Shown piece after piece: positions 18,330-27,404 of a stretch of 40,577 nucleotides of DNA. Numbering within the stretch: the stretch's first letter is position 1; the number at the start of each line of letters is the position of its first letter. Made by a program: the position numbers and the translations under genes. The stretch covers positions 1 through 40,577 of the forward strand of contig CACOBR010000013.1 of assembly GCA_902625475.1 (NCBI GenBank), written 5' to 3'. Below the pieces are notes generated by a model. The model had not been told where the DNA came from and ran no database searches. It saw nothing but the letters and a program-made list of their open reading frames with translations. The DNA is from an uncultured Alphaproteobacteria bacterium. Its GTDB lineage: Bacteria; Pseudomonadota; Alphaproteobacteria; Rhodobacterales; Rhodobacteraceae.

Positions 18330-19514
18330 TCATTTTAAATATATTATTTCTGCAGTTCTCTTTAGTTCTAAATTTAAACCCTCTGCAAGTTTTTGTAATC
18401 GATTTTCCAACATTTGGCCTTGTAGAATTTTAATTGAATTGTCTGAAAGTATTAACCTTCTATCACAAAGTATTAAAAATGAATTTTTGCCATTTTTGTC
18501 AGTGAATGATATTTTTTCAGTTGGTCTTAATTGATTTAAAGCTTCCCTTATATTTTTATTTAATTTTTTTTCTTTTATAGGACCAATTATTTTTTCTTTA
18601 CTTATTGATTTACAGCTATTTATTTTGGATTCATCCTTATTTATTTTAGCATACGTTATTTCATTAGGCGGATTTTGTGTTTTTTGTGATGTTTTCCAAG
18701 AGTTTATTTTAAAAATCATAACACTATTAGGGGTTATAATAACATTTGAATTTTTACCACTCTTCAATTTTATTAAAATTTCTCTTAAGGGGTCTGGTAA
18801 GCTATCTAATGCTACAAATCCAATCAATCCGCCTTTTTTTGATGTACTAGCCTTAGAAAAACGTTTTGCAAGCTTTTCAAACTCTTTGCCATTTCTAAGA
18901 TCTTTAATAATTCTCTCTCCAAGTTTTATTGTATTTTCTTTACCTCTTACCGTAAATGGTATTACTATCTCAGATATATTTAATTGAGTTGGTATAGCAA
19001 CGGAAGCGGATGGTCTAAAAATAGAAAAATCAAAATCTTCTATGGTCATTCTTGAATAAAATGTATTATTTACAATGTTGCGCATTAATACATTTGCTTT
19101 TAGATATTTCTTTAGTTCATCTAAAGAAGCACCAAACTTCCTTAGGCTTTGATTTAGACTCTTTTTGGTTAGTGATCTAACACTAATAAAGTTGTCAAAT
19201 ACTTCTTCAATTTGACTTGGTAAAACTGTTATGCCAATAGTTTTTGCATGTAATTGTTGCAACGTTTCGTTAATTAATTGCTCTTGTGAATTTTTTTTAG
19301 CTTCTAATTTAGAGGTACCAAGAGCTATTAGTAATTTGCTCCGTTCATTTACTTCATATTTAGATATAAAGACATTATTTACTTTTATAGCTGGTGAAAA
19401 TTGAGAGGATTGAGCAAAATTTATTTGTATTATGAAATATAAAAAAGTAATCAAAACTACTCTTGATAAAAAATAAGTAACTATCTTATTTTGTGTGTAA
19501 TTTTTTAAGTTCAT
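18330..19514 (-). CDS. surA: SurA-like periplasmic chaperone / peptidyl-prolyl isomerase
   Basis: A 394-residue exported protein that probably escorts outer-membrane proteins, LptD above all, across the periplasm. A signal peptide with a hydrophobic core (about 17-30) ends near alanine 34. The SurA N-terminal chaperone region spans about 38-165, and one parvulin domain is visible at about 178-271, with LAKRFSKASTSKKGGLIGF typical of the fold. E. coli SurA has two parvulin domains; only one is evident here, followed by a diverged C-terminal segment of about 120 residues. It lies 22 bases after lptD and 16 before rsmA, the classic lptD-surA neighbourhood. Confidence 0.86.
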   Translation of the reverse strand: MNLKNYTQNKIVTYFLSRVVLITFLYFIIQINFAQSSQFSPAIKVNNVFISKYEVNERSKLLIALGTSKLEAKKNSQEQLINETLQQLHAKTIGITVLPSQIEEVFDNFISVRSLTKKSLNQSLRKFGASLDELKKYLKANVLMRNIVNNTFYSRMTIEDFDFSIFRPSASVAIPTQLNISEIVIPFTVRGKENTIKLGERIIKDLRNGKEFEKLAKRFSKASTSKKGGLIGFVALDSLPDPLREILIKLKSGKNSNVIITPNSVMIFKINSWKTSQKTQNPPNEITYAKINKDESKINSCKSISKEKIIGPIKEKKLNKNIREALNQLRPTEKISFTDKNGKNSFLILCDRRLILSDNSIKILQGQMLENRLQKLAEGLNLELKRTAEIIYLK

Positions 19515-19536
19515 TAATATGATATAATAAATTTAG

Positions 19537-21639
19537 TTACATCATGCCACAACTATTTGAAAAGCGACTACGTTTTCCAAATCCCCCTAAATCGAAACTT
19601 AGTTCTAATCGTGTATCCTCAGGAAGTTTTTCTGAATTTGCAAAACGTTTACTTAAATTAACAGAAAAATCAACACACTCATTTTCAAAAGTTAAACCTG
19701 CTAAAGCACTTATTGCTTTATTATTAGTTACGTCATGCCTTAAATCAAAAATGCTTTTCCAATTTGTATCTATTTGAGACGCAAATGAAATTGAAATTTC
19801 AGTTAATTTTTTTTTCTCATATTGATTTATAATATTAGTGTCATAGATCAGGATACTTTCAATTTCATTTTTTTTACCTTTATAGCTCATACTTGTTTCT
19901 GATTTTCTAAAATTAAGGTTATTAGTTAAAAGAGAGGTATTTTTTAAACTAAAAAAATCTTTGAAATTAAAAAAACTAGAAATTAATAAGTCAGAATTAT
20001 TTCCATTTAAACCTGATTTTGATGAAAATTGGTTTATTTTATCTACTCTAAAAATTTGTCCTATCTCATACCCAAATTTTTTACCATTTGAAGATCTATT
20101 CTCATATTCTATTCCTGAATTTAACCATAAACCTTTTTCTTGCAAATCCTTGCCAGAATATCTGTTAGTTGCAAAAAGACTTGTTTCATCGAGGTCAATT
20201 TCAATGCTGTCTTTATTTATTTTTGAAGGTGATAGTTTATTTGGAGAATAATTAAGTTGCATTTTTGGTATCAAAAACTCAGTTGTTTTTTTATTGATTT
20301 CCTTGAATAAAGGATAAGAAATGGACGATGAAATGAGTGGCTTAATTTCTAAATAGTTAATTTTTTTATTGTCTTCTTCTCTAATATCGTAAATCGAAGT
20401 AGAAATTTTTCCTAAATTTTGGAATATTAAACCTTGTTTATATATAGTATTATATTTTACGTCAAAAGAATGATCAACTCTGGTATATTTGTTGTTTTTA
20501 TTAAAAAGGTTCAATATGCCAAAACTATTTGTAAAAATAGTTTTGGTATTAACGATTTCACCAATATTTTTTTCTTCATAATAGGGAAATATTATAGGCT
20601 CTTCACCGGCTGGTGTTCTTAACGATTGATAAAAAAAAGTTTCAAAAATCTTTTTCTTATTTTTTTCATAATTTTCAATTGTTAAGTAATTAATCACGTA
20701 GTCTTTAATTTCATGATCATATGTCAATAAGGATTTTTTTTTGTCAAATATGGTAAAATCATATTGAAGAAAATATTTATTTGGATATTTTTTTTCACCT
20801 TTCACATTTATATAACCATTGACTTTATTATCATTAATTATAGGTTCAATGGTCGTTTCTATATTTATATTTTCTCCTTTCATTTTTGCCCTATATTCAG
20901 CCTCTAACATTGTTGTTTGATTAGTTTTAAAAAGCGATACAGTTAAATCTGAATTCTCATTTAAAATTAAAAAATATGGTTGTTTAAAACCATAACCATA
21001 TATATCTGAGCTTATAATTTTTGGTGTCAGAAAACCGGATGCTCTTTTTACCCCAGGTTCAGGTGTTTTAATATATGGTGTGTAAAATACCGGAACACCA
21101 CCAATTTCTAGTACAGCATTCTCAAAAGTTAAGGTTTTATTTTCTTTGTCATGTAATATTATTGAAGATTTTATATTCCATAGTGGAGGGGAACCATCTT
21201 TTGAACAAATTTTACATGAAGTACCCATTGAATTTTGGAATTCAGTTTTTCCACTTGAATTATATTTAATTTTTTTTGACGTTATTTTGAAGTAATCTTT
21301 AAATAGTGCTTTAACACCGTCACTTATAATTCTATTCAAATCTTTAGAAACTAAGGAATAGTCTGCCATAATCGTTAAGTTTTCTTGATCAATTATTTCT
21401 ATTGGTCCAAAAACTTTCACTAACTCACTTGAATTATTATAAATAATTTTTTTTGCGTTAAGAATTTTTTTATCAGAATAAATTTTCACATTACCTTGCG
21501 CAATAATTTCACTATTTTCTTCTGAAATAATAATTTTATCAGCTATTAAATTAAAATTATTTCCTGCAAAAAGTATATTTGAGAAAGAAAAAATTAATAA
21601 AAAAGAAAAAGCAATTAATTTATTATTAAAAAAAATCAA
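19537..21639 (-). CDS. lptD: LPS-assembly protein LptD
   Basis: A 700-residue outer-membrane beta-barrel that inserts lipopolysaccharide into the outer leaflet together with LptE. A signal peptide ends near residue 25 (LFA). A periplasmic OstA/LptA-like jellyroll follows at about 28-130 (ADKIIISEE, AQGNVKIYSD), then CKIC (C142, C145), GSPPLWNIKS and VPVFYTPYIKTP, hallmarks of LptD. The remainder is barrel sequence of alternating strands. C655 and C697 are the other cysteines near the C terminus, so long-range disulfides like those in E. coli are possible. The protein ends SNSCGMM. It lies 5 bases after lptG. No lptE gene was recognised in the window. Confidence 0.93.
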   Translation of the reverse strand: MIFFNNKLIAFSFLLIFSFSNILFAGNNFNLIADKIIISEENSEIIAQGNVKIYSDKKILNAKKIIYNNSSELVKVFGPIEIIDQENLTIMADYSLVSKDLNRIISDGVKALFKDYFKITSKKIKYNSSGKTEFQNSMGTSCKICSKDGSPPLWNIKSSIILHDKENKTLTFENAVLEIGGVPVFYTPYIKTPEPGVKRASGFLTPKIISSDIYGYGFKQPYFLILNENSDLTVSLFKTNQTTMLEAEYRAKMKGENINIETTIEPIINDNKVNGYINVKGEKKYPNKYFLQYDFTIFDKKKSLLTYDHEIKDYVINYLTIENYEKNKKKIFETFFYQSLRTPAGEEPIIFPYYEEKNIGEIVNTKTIFTNSFGILNLFNKNNKYTRVDHSFDVKYNTIYKQGLIFQNLGKISTSIYDIREEDNKKINYLEIKPLISSSISYPLFKEINKKTTEFLIPKMQLNYSPNKLSPSKINKDSIEIDLDETSLFATNRYSGKDLQEKGLWLNSGIEYENRSSNGKKFGYEIGQIFRVDKINQFSSKSGLNGNNSDLLISSFFNFKDFFSLKNTSLLTNNLNFRKSETSMSYKGKKNEIESILIYDTNIINQYEKKKLTEISISFASQIDTNWKSIFDLRHDVTNNKAISALAGLTFENECVDFSVNLSKRFANSEKLPEDTRLELSFDLGGFGKRSRFSNSCGMM

Positions 21640-21644
21640 AATGA

Positions 21645-22748
21645 TTAACCGTCCTCAAGGTGAAGTAATAACCCCATGGATACTAGAATACCAATTGTAG
21701 GAGGGCCATAAGCTGCCAATAGTATTGGAATTTGCTGTGCTTCTCCAAGAGTAATAGCAATTCTTTCAAGTGAAAAAAGAACAAAACCTACAAGTACTGA
21801 GGTTAAAATTAATAATCCTGCCTGATTAAACTTTGTATATCTCATTGCAAAAGTAGCCCCAATCAACATCATAGCAACCAAAAAAAGTGGTCTAGATAAT
21901 TCATTTTGATAAAATAATTTATGCCTAGTAGCGGAAAAACCTGAAATTTCTAATTTTTTTATAAAATCTGGTATTGACCAGAAATTTATCGATCTTGGAT
22001 CTGAAAAACTATTTAAAATTTGATCCTGTGATAAGTTCGTACTAATCAATAATTCATTCAATTCCTTATATTGAAAATCTGAAATTAGTTTTTTTTCTGG
22101 AGCATATTCCCACATACTTACGTTTTTGAGTTCCCAGTAATTATTAATTATTCTTCCTTTTTTTGCATATATCCTTTTTTTTAAGTTATCTTCCCCATCA
22201 AATTCAAAAAGTGTCAAATCAAATAACTCTGATCCGCCAGCATTAGTTCTAGTAGATTGTACTACTATTTGTTTAGACTTATCAGCCTCTCTTAACCAAA
22301 TACCGTCTGTACTTACTGATAAAAAACTTCGTTGTTTAATACCTAATTCTTCTAGCAACTTTTCTGAAGATTTAATTGATATAGATACTAATGGGTTTCC
22401 AATAGTTGTTCCCAATATTCCAATCAGTACTGTTATAACCAAAGGAAAAAAAAGAATCCTAATCGCAGACCTTCCAGAACTTCTTGTGATTATTAATTCG
22501 TTACTCCTTGTAAGACTTAAAAAACAAGTTAGGCTACCCAACATTATTATAAGTGGTAAAGTTTCTACTGCATGTAATGGAGATCTTATAACTGCATTTT
22601 TTAAACCTACAATAAAACTATGTCCTTGTGATGACATACTTACAATCTGGTCAGAGCCATCAACCAATAAAATCAAAAAAAATATAGAAAGGAATGACCA
22701 GAAAACACTAAATATATATTTTAACCCTATGTAATATGATAAAATCAT
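21645..22748 (-). CDS. lptG: LPS export ABC transporter permease LptG
   Basis: A 367-residue inner-membrane subunit of the LptB2FG transporter, which extracts lipopolysaccharide and pushes it along the Lpt bridge. The YjgP/YjgQ family layout is clear: three N-terminal membrane helices, a periplasmic beta-jellyroll domain (about 130-265) and three C-terminal helices. ARSGRSAIRILF-type sequence sits at the coupling region (SRSSGRSAIRILFFP). The second position in the pair and the AAYGPPTIGIL stretch near the C terminus favour LptG over LptF. It is separated by 4 bases from lptF upstream and 5 from lptD downstream, a tightly packed operon. Confidence 0.92.
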   Translation of the reverse strand: MILSYYIGLKYIFSVFWSFLSIFFLILLVDGSDQIVSMSSQGHSFIVGLKNAVIRSPLHAVETLPLIIMLGSLTCFLSLTRSNELIITRSSGRSAIRILFFPLVITVLIGILGTTIGNPLVSISIKSSEKLLEELGIKQRSFLSVSTDGIWLREADKSKQIVVQSTRTNAGGSELFDLTLFEFDGEDNLKKRIYAKKGRIINNYWELKNVSMWEYAPEKKLISDFQYKELNELLISTNLSQDQILNSFSDPRSINFWSIPDFIKKLEISGFSATRHKLFYQNELSRPLFLVAMMLIGATFAMRYTKFNQAGLLILTSVLVGFVLFSLERIAITLGEAQQIPILLAAYGPPTIGILVSMGLLLHLEDG

Positions 22749-22752
22749 AAGT

Positions 22753-23874
22753 TTATGTTAAACCATTTTTTATCTTTAAATTTGAAATATTAATATTAAA
22801 GAAAATTAAAGAAATGGATACTAAAATACATAAAACTGATGGCAAATATAAGACCCAAAATAGACTTACATCTTTTATTACTAGTGTTCTTAAAGCCGAA
22901 ATCATAGACTGTATAAAAATAGCTGATGTTATTGCTAGAATTATTGTATAAACATATCTTTTTCTGTTTAGACCACTTACAGAAAATGTGCATAATGCAA
23001 GTAAAGTTAGTGCTAAAGCACTTAGAGGGGTTGCTAGTTTGATATGTGCTTCACTTATAAATTCGCTTGTTTTATAAATATTTTCTTTCCCAAAGTTTTC
23101 TGGATTTGAAATTATACTAAAGGGAAATATTTCAACGGGAGAAATATCTTTTCTTGGTCCTATTGGAAGAAAATTATTTAATTCAAATCCCATTCTTTTA
23201 AATTTTAGTGTAGTGAGAGCTGTTTTAGTAGAATCTAAAACTTGTAATAAACCATTCTGCATAACTAACATTAATCCATTTTCAGTTCTACTCATAATAG
23301 CTTCTCTTGCAGAATAGGTAACTCTGTTATCATTTTGTCGTGCGTCTGTTATAAAGATACCCTTTATATTTCCATTATTTGTAGACTCTCTAATATAAAT
23401 CGTAACTCCTTTTATTGGATGAAAAAATTGTTGATCTTTTATTAATCGGTTAGAAAACTCTTCACGTATATTATAGAGATCAGTCCTTAATTTATTCTGA
23501 CTAAGTGGAACTAGATATAAAGATAAAAAATATAAAATAGCACAGACCGAACACCCAAATATTAAAATAGGTATAATAAGTCTTGTGTTTGATATTCCAG
23601 CATTTGCAAAAATTAAGAGTTCGGACTCTGATATAAGCTTATGAATAGCATATATGGTTGATGCAAATGCAGAAATTGGTAACACTATGAGCATAACTTG
23701 AGGAAAAATTAATATTGAAATTTTTACAAACACTAACCCTGATTGTCCATTTGAAATAACATCATCTAATCTTGGCATTGATTGAATAAGCCACAAAATC
23801 CCAATCAATACAAAAGAAAAGAAAACAAAAGGTTTCATTTGTTGGACAAAAATATATCTATCAAATGTATTCAA
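22753..23874 (-). CDS. lptF: LPS export ABC transporter permease LptF
   Basis: A 373-residue inner-membrane partner of LptG in the LptB2FG complex. The N terminus (NTFDRYIFVQQMKPFVFF) and three membrane helices are typical of LptF; the periplasmic domain includes GVTIYIRESTNNG, and three further helices end the protein. It is the first gene of the minus-strand lptF-lptG-lptD-surA-rsmA unit. Its promoter must lie in the 168-base divergent spacer shared with ndk. The ATPase subunit gene lptB is not in the window, as is usual. Confidence 0.92.
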   Translation of the reverse strand: MNTFDRYIFVQQMKPFVFFSFVLIGILWLIQSMPRLDDVISNGQSGLVFVKISILIFPQVMLIVLPISAFASTIYAIHKLISESELLIFANAGISNTRLIIPILIFGCSVCAILYFLSLYLVPLSQNKLRTDLYNIREEFSNRLIKDQQFFHPIKGVTIYIRESTNNGNIKGIFITDARQNDNRVTYSAREAIMSRTENGLMLVMQNGLLQVLDSTKTALTTLKFKRMGFELNNFLPIGPRKDISPVEIFPFSIISNPENFGKENIYKTSEFISEAHIKLATPLSALALTLLALCTFSVSGLNRKRYVYTIILAITSAIFIQSMISALRTLVIKDVSLFWVLYLPSVLCILVSISLIFFNINISNLKIKNGLT

Positions 23875-23959
23875 TTAATTTCCAATTATGATTATTTATA
23901 GTTAAAACTATCTTATTTTATTCTTTATTTAAAAATAAATAAATATCTTTCATTTGACT

Positions 23960-23989
23960 TTGACAGGCTTACAATTTATTCATTATTAA
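23960..23989 (+). promoter_or_regulatory. Candidate sigma-70 promoter of ndk
   Basis: A perfect TTGACA (23960-23965) is followed after 18 bases by TATTAA (23984-23989, 4 of 6 matches). Transcription would begin near 23996. AGGAG (24030-24034) lies 8 bases before the ndk ATG. A second TTGACT overlaps just upstream. Confidence 0.45.
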
Positions 23990-24042
23990 ATTTCTTTTTC
24001 ATAAATGAAATATATTTTAATATTTCCTTAGGAGCTAAAAAA

Positions 24043-24465
24043 ATGGTAGTTCAAAGAACCTTATCTATAATTAAACCTGATGCAACCAGAAGAAATCTTA
24101 CTGGTGCCATAAATCAAAAGCTAGAAAATGCTGGATTAAGAATAATCGCTCAAAAGAGAATAAAATTAAGTAAAGAACAAGCAGGAATATTTTATTTAGT
24201 TCATAAAGAGAGACCTTTTTATGATGAATTATGTAGTTTTATGGCTTCTGAACCAATAGTAGTTCAAGTGCTAGAGGGGGAAGATGCGATTTCATCGAAT
24301 AGAAAAGTCATGGGAGCTACAAACCCAGTTGAGGCTGATGATGGAACCATCAGAAAAGAATTTGCCTTATCTATAGGTGAAAATTCTGTGCATGGTTCTG
24401 ATGGAGAAACCACTGCTGCTTTTGAAATTAGTTATTTTTTTTCTGGTCTAGAGATGGTTGGTTAA
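24043..24465 (+). CDS. ndk: Nucleoside diphosphate kinase
   Basis: A 140-residue cytoplasmic enzyme transferring gamma-phosphate between nucleoside tri- and diphosphates. The catalytic histidine is H117 in the signature NSVHGSD (114-120). The N-terminal TLSIIKPDA and the RKVMGATNP stretch are conserved ligand-binding regions. Length is standard. It has one of the best Shine-Dalgarno sites in the window and a good -35 element, suggesting high expression. Its stop overlaps the convergent purN stop by 3 bases (24462-24465). Confidence 0.98.
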   Translation: MVVQRTLSIIKPDATRRNLTGAINQKLENAGLRIIAQKRIKLSKEQAGIFYLVHKERPFYDELCSFMASEPIVVQVLEGEDAISSNRKVMGATNPVEADDGTIRKEFALSIGENSVHGSDGETTAAFEISYFFSGLEMVG

Positions 24466-25073
24466 TCAATCTGAATTATTTTATTTTTCCCAGTCATTAT
24501 ATTCCTTATGACTTTAATATATAGATAATGCTCTTTTTTGATAAGCTTTTTAGCTAGTTTATCAGGGGTATCCCCTTTTCTTATTTTAATTGTTGTTTGA
24601 CCTAAGATTTTTCCAGAATCAAGTTCTGGTATTACTTTGTGAACTGTTGCACCATGCGTTATGCTCTTTTTTTTCAAGATCCTTTTATGTGTATTTAAAC
24701 CTTTTAAAGAGGGTAAAATTGAAGGATGGATATTTAAGACATTACCTTTAAAATTTACTAAGAATTTTTTGCTTAGCACTTTCATAAAACCTGCTAAACA
24801 TAACAGGTCTATTTTTTTGTTGGTTAATAGTTTTAAAAGTTTTTTTTCAAAATTTTCTAGACTGTTTGTTCTATTAACTGGAAAAACAAAAGTTTTAATA
24901 CCCAGTTCTTTTGCCTTTAATAATCCCAAAGCATCGGATCTATTAGATAAAACAAATTTTACAATTCCAGGATGATCATTTGACAGAGTATCATTAATAA
25001 TAGCTTCCATATTTGAACCTGTTCCAGATATTAAAATAGCAATATTTTTTAATATCTTTAAGCGATCGTTCAA
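24462..25073 (-). CDS. purN: Phosphoribosylglycinamide formyltransferase
   Basis: A 203-residue enzyme for step 3 of purine synthesis, transferring the formyl group of 10-formyl-THF to GAR. The phosphate loop GTGSN is at 17-21. The catalytic set is N114, H116 (NIHPS) and D152 ([11 protein letters not shown]). It is the folate-dependent PurN type, not the formate-dependent PurT. The stop codon of purM and the start of purN overlap by 4 bases (25070-25073), so the pair is translationally coupled, and its stop overlaps ndk on the other strand. Confidence 0.95.
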   Translation of the reverse strand: MNDRLKILKNIAILISGTGSNMEAIINDTLSNDHPGIVKFVLSNRSDALGLLKAKELGIKTFVFPVNRTNSLENFEKKLLKLLTNKKIDLLCLAGFMKVLSKKFLVNFKGNVLNIHPSILPSLKGLNTHKRILKKKSITHGATVHKVIPELDSGKILGQTTIKIRKGDTPDKLAKKLIKKEHYLYIKVIRNIMTGKNKIIQID

Positions 25074-26101
25074 AATAAATTTCCCAAATAGGAATGGGAT
25101 TTTGTATTTGTAATTTCACCAATTAAATAAAAATCCTCATTATTTTTTTTAAAATAGTCAATTAATGTTTGAATATTATTTTTTGAAACAATACAAATCA
25201 TTCCAACACCACAATTAAAGGTTTTCAGTGCTTCAGCTTCTGACATCTCAGCCTTTTTTATAATCCAAGACATGAGTCTTGGCATTTCCCATTTTTCTAA
25301 ATCAATTTTAAAAGACAAATTTTTTGGTAAAATTCTTAGTAGATTTTCAGTAATACCACCACCAGTTATATGGCTAAGACCAGATATTATTTTATTTGAA
25401 ACTAATGGGTTAAGTATCTTTTGATAGATTTTTGTAGGAATTAATAATTCTTCCTTTATTAGATTATTTTTACTTGTTGGATTGGGCGAATCCCATTTTA
25501 AATTCTCATTTTTTATGACTTTTCTTATTAGTGAATATCCATTGGAGTGAAAACCACTCGATGGTAGACCTACAAGTAAATCATTATTATTTATTTCAGA
25601 AGGAAGATTATTCCCTCTTTCTAAGGCACCAACAGCAAATCCAGCAAGATCAAAGTCATTTTCACTATACAAATCGGGCATTTCTGCTGTCTCACCTCCC
25701 AAAAGAGCACATTCAGCTAGTTTGCAACCTTCAATTATACCATCAATTATTTTTATTGAATGAGACACTTTTAATTTAGAGGTTGCATAATAATCTAGGA
25801 AGAATAATGGCCTTGCACCTTCACAAAGAAGATCATTCACACACATCGCAACTAAATCAATACCGACGGTATTTGTAATCCCTGTTTCAATGGCTATTTT
25901 CAGTTTGGTGCCAACTCCGTCAGTAGCAGAAACCAGAATAGGGTCAATAAAACCAGCCTTTTTTAGGTCAAAAACTCCACCGAAACTTCCTACATTTCCT
26001 GCTACGCCAGGAATGTTTGTTTTTTTAACTTTTGGTTTAATTAAAGAAACAAACCTATTTCCTTCATCTATATCTACACCAGATTCTTTATATTTAGACA
26101 T
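25070..26101 (-). CDS. purM: Phosphoribosylformylglycinamidine cyclo-ligase
   Basis: A 343-residue AIR synthetase, step 5 of purine synthesis, using ATP to close the imidazole ring of FGAM. SATDGVGTKLKIA, the GLSHITGGGITENLLR motif and FNCGVGM are family signatures of the PurM/HypE/ThiL/SelD superfamily. Length matches the bacterial monofunctional enzyme. Its 3' end overlaps purN by 4 bases in the common proteobacterial purM-purN order. A 153-base AT-rich spacer separates its start from the tRNA gene. Confidence 0.96.
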   Translation of the reverse strand: MSKYKESGVDIDEGNRFVSLIKPKVKKTNIPGVAGNVGSFGGVFDLKKAGFIDPILVSATDGVGTKLKIAIETGITNTVGIDLVAMCVNDLLCEGARPLFFLDYYATSKLKVSHSIKIIDGIIEGCKLAECALLGGETAEMPDLYSENDFDLAGFAVGALERGNNLPSEINNNDLLVGLPSSGFHSNGYSLIRKVIKNENLKWDSPNPTSKNNLIKEELLIPTKIYQKILNPLVSNKIISGLSHITGGGITENLLRILPKNLSFKIDLEKWEMPRLMSWIIKKAEMSEAEALKTFNCGVGMICIVSKNNIQTLIDYFKKNNEDFYLIGEITNTKSHSYLGNLF

Positions 26102-26254
26102 TTTAATTTATTCTGCTTTTGGTTATGTACTTTACTAGCGTAATTAAAGAAAAATAGAAATTATTTATTTTAATCTTTTATTTAAATATGCATAATTTTT
26201 TTTCTTTTCTTTACATCCCTTTAATTAATATTTATTTAAATAATCTAATAATAA

Positions 26255-26331
26255 GGGCGAGTAGCTCAGTTGGTTAGAGCAGAGCGCTCATAACGCTTTG
26301 GTCGCAGGTTCGAGTCCTGCCTCGCCTACCA
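26255..26331 (+). tRNA. tRNA with CAU anticodon (elongator Met, or Ile2)
   Basis: A 77-base cloverleaf with encoded CCA. The acceptor is GGGCGAG pairing with CTCGCCT, the D stem GCTC/GAGC, and the anticodon stem GAGCG/CGCTT with loop CTCATAA, so the anticodon is CAT. The variable loop is TGGTC, and the T arm is GCAGG with TTCGAGT and CCTGC. It is not the initiator because the acceptor starts with a paired base and the anticodon stem lacks three G:C pairs. A CAU anticodon may decode AUG (Met) or, with lysidine at C34, AUA (Ile). The variable loop and C4:G69 resemble tRNA-Ile2 somewhat more, but I cannot settle it. Confidence 0.93.
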
Positions 26332-26553
26332 ACCTTACTCAATAATATCAAAAGTTTTGGTGTATTTGAGGGGTTTAGTTCCAAAATAAGTTGCCAATCT
26401 TTACATAAGTTTTCAGCATCTAACTTTTTTGATAAATCTATGTAGCTTGTTTTATTTATTAATGTGAAATATTATTGGTAATGCAAATTCTTATTGCAGA
26501 TTTTAATCCTGATTCTTCTTAAAAACATTTTAAGGGCTTGTCAGCTTATACAA

Positions 26554-27339
26554 ATGGATCCAAAAAAAAAATTTCTTGATGGACAAAGAGCAATTGTTAC
26601 TGGTGGAGCAAGCGGTATTGGTCTTTCAACTGTAAGAATGCTTAGTAGTGTTGGTGCTCATGTAATAATAGCTGATACTAATAAAGAATTAGGACATGAT
26701 ATATCTGAAAAATTTAAATCAGAAGGTAAGAAAGTTGGATATATATATTGTGATGTTAGTTCAGAAGCATCAATATCAGAATTAGGTGAAAAATTATTAA
26801 GCAAAAAAAAATCAATTGAAATTTTAATGCATTTTGCAGGTATTGGTTTAGAAAAAAAATTTGTTAATACTTCACTTGAAGACTGGAATAAAATTATTTC
26901 AGTTAATCTAACCGGATCTTTTTTAATAACTAAAGAAATTGCAAAATTAATGATCCCACATAATTATGGTAGAATAATAACTATGTCTTCAGTTGCGGGT
27001 TTAAGAGGTGGAACAGGAAGAGCGGCTTATGGTGCTTCAAAAGGTGGAGTTATTGCATTAAGTAAGGTCCTATCCATTGAATTGTCACCATACAATATAA
27101 CAGTTAACACATTATGTCCGGGAGCAATTGAAACAGAATTAGTAAAAAAAATGCACGATAGTGAAACTAGAAGAGCCTTTTTACAGAATATTCCTCAAAA
27201 AAGATATGGTTTCCCAGAAGAAGTAGCTTCAGCAGCCTTATTTTTTACTTTGCCTGGATCTTCATATATCAACGGAACAGTTTTTCCCATAGATGGGGGG
27301 TTCAATTCCAGTGGTATAATCAAAAATGAAGCTTCTTAA
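26554..27339 (+). CDS. SDR family oxidoreductase (FabG-like)
   Basis: A 261-residue classical short-chain dehydrogenase. The nucleotide-binding TGGASGIG is at 16-23, S146 is in MSSVAG, and the catalytic Y159 and K163 are in YGASK, all intact. The usual NNAG reads HFAG at 93-96. The ADTN stretch after the second beta strand suggests NAD(H) rather than NADP(H). The frame extends 20 codons further upstream, but those encode no SDR sequence, so the ATG at 26554 is preferred. It stands alone between the CAU tRNA and an MFS gene. The substrate cannot be predicted; 3-oxoacyl and other secondary-alcohol substrates are all possible. Confidence 0.88.
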   Translation: MDPKKKFLDGQRAIVTGGASGIGLSTVRMLSSVGAHVIIADTNKELGHDISEKFKSEGKKVGYIYCDVSSEASISELGEKLLSKKKSIEILMHFAGIGLEKKFVNTSLEDWNKIISVNLTGSFLITKEIAKLMIPHNYGRIITMSSVAGLRGGTGRAAYGASKGGVIALSKVLSIELSPYNITVNTLCPGAIETELVKKMHDSETRRAFLQNIPQKRYGFPEEVASAALFFTLPGSSYINGTVFPIDGGFNSSGIIKNEAS

Positions 27340-27404
27340 ATTATTCATTTCGTTCGAAAGTTATAAATTTATGATGATTCAATGATTTTTTTTAAAGATT
27401 TAGT

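Noticed and set aside
23898-23911. Small inverted repeat ATAGTT/AACTAT in the lptF/ndk spacer
   Set aside because: Arms are only 6 bases and A/T-rich with a 2-base loop; no T-run follows, and there is no independent support for a site.
26332-26553. Possible small gene between the CAU tRNA and the SDR
   Set aside because: No open frame of useful length with a start and ribosome binding site was seen; the stretch looks like plain AT-rich spacer, including the 20 codons upstream of the chosen SDR start.
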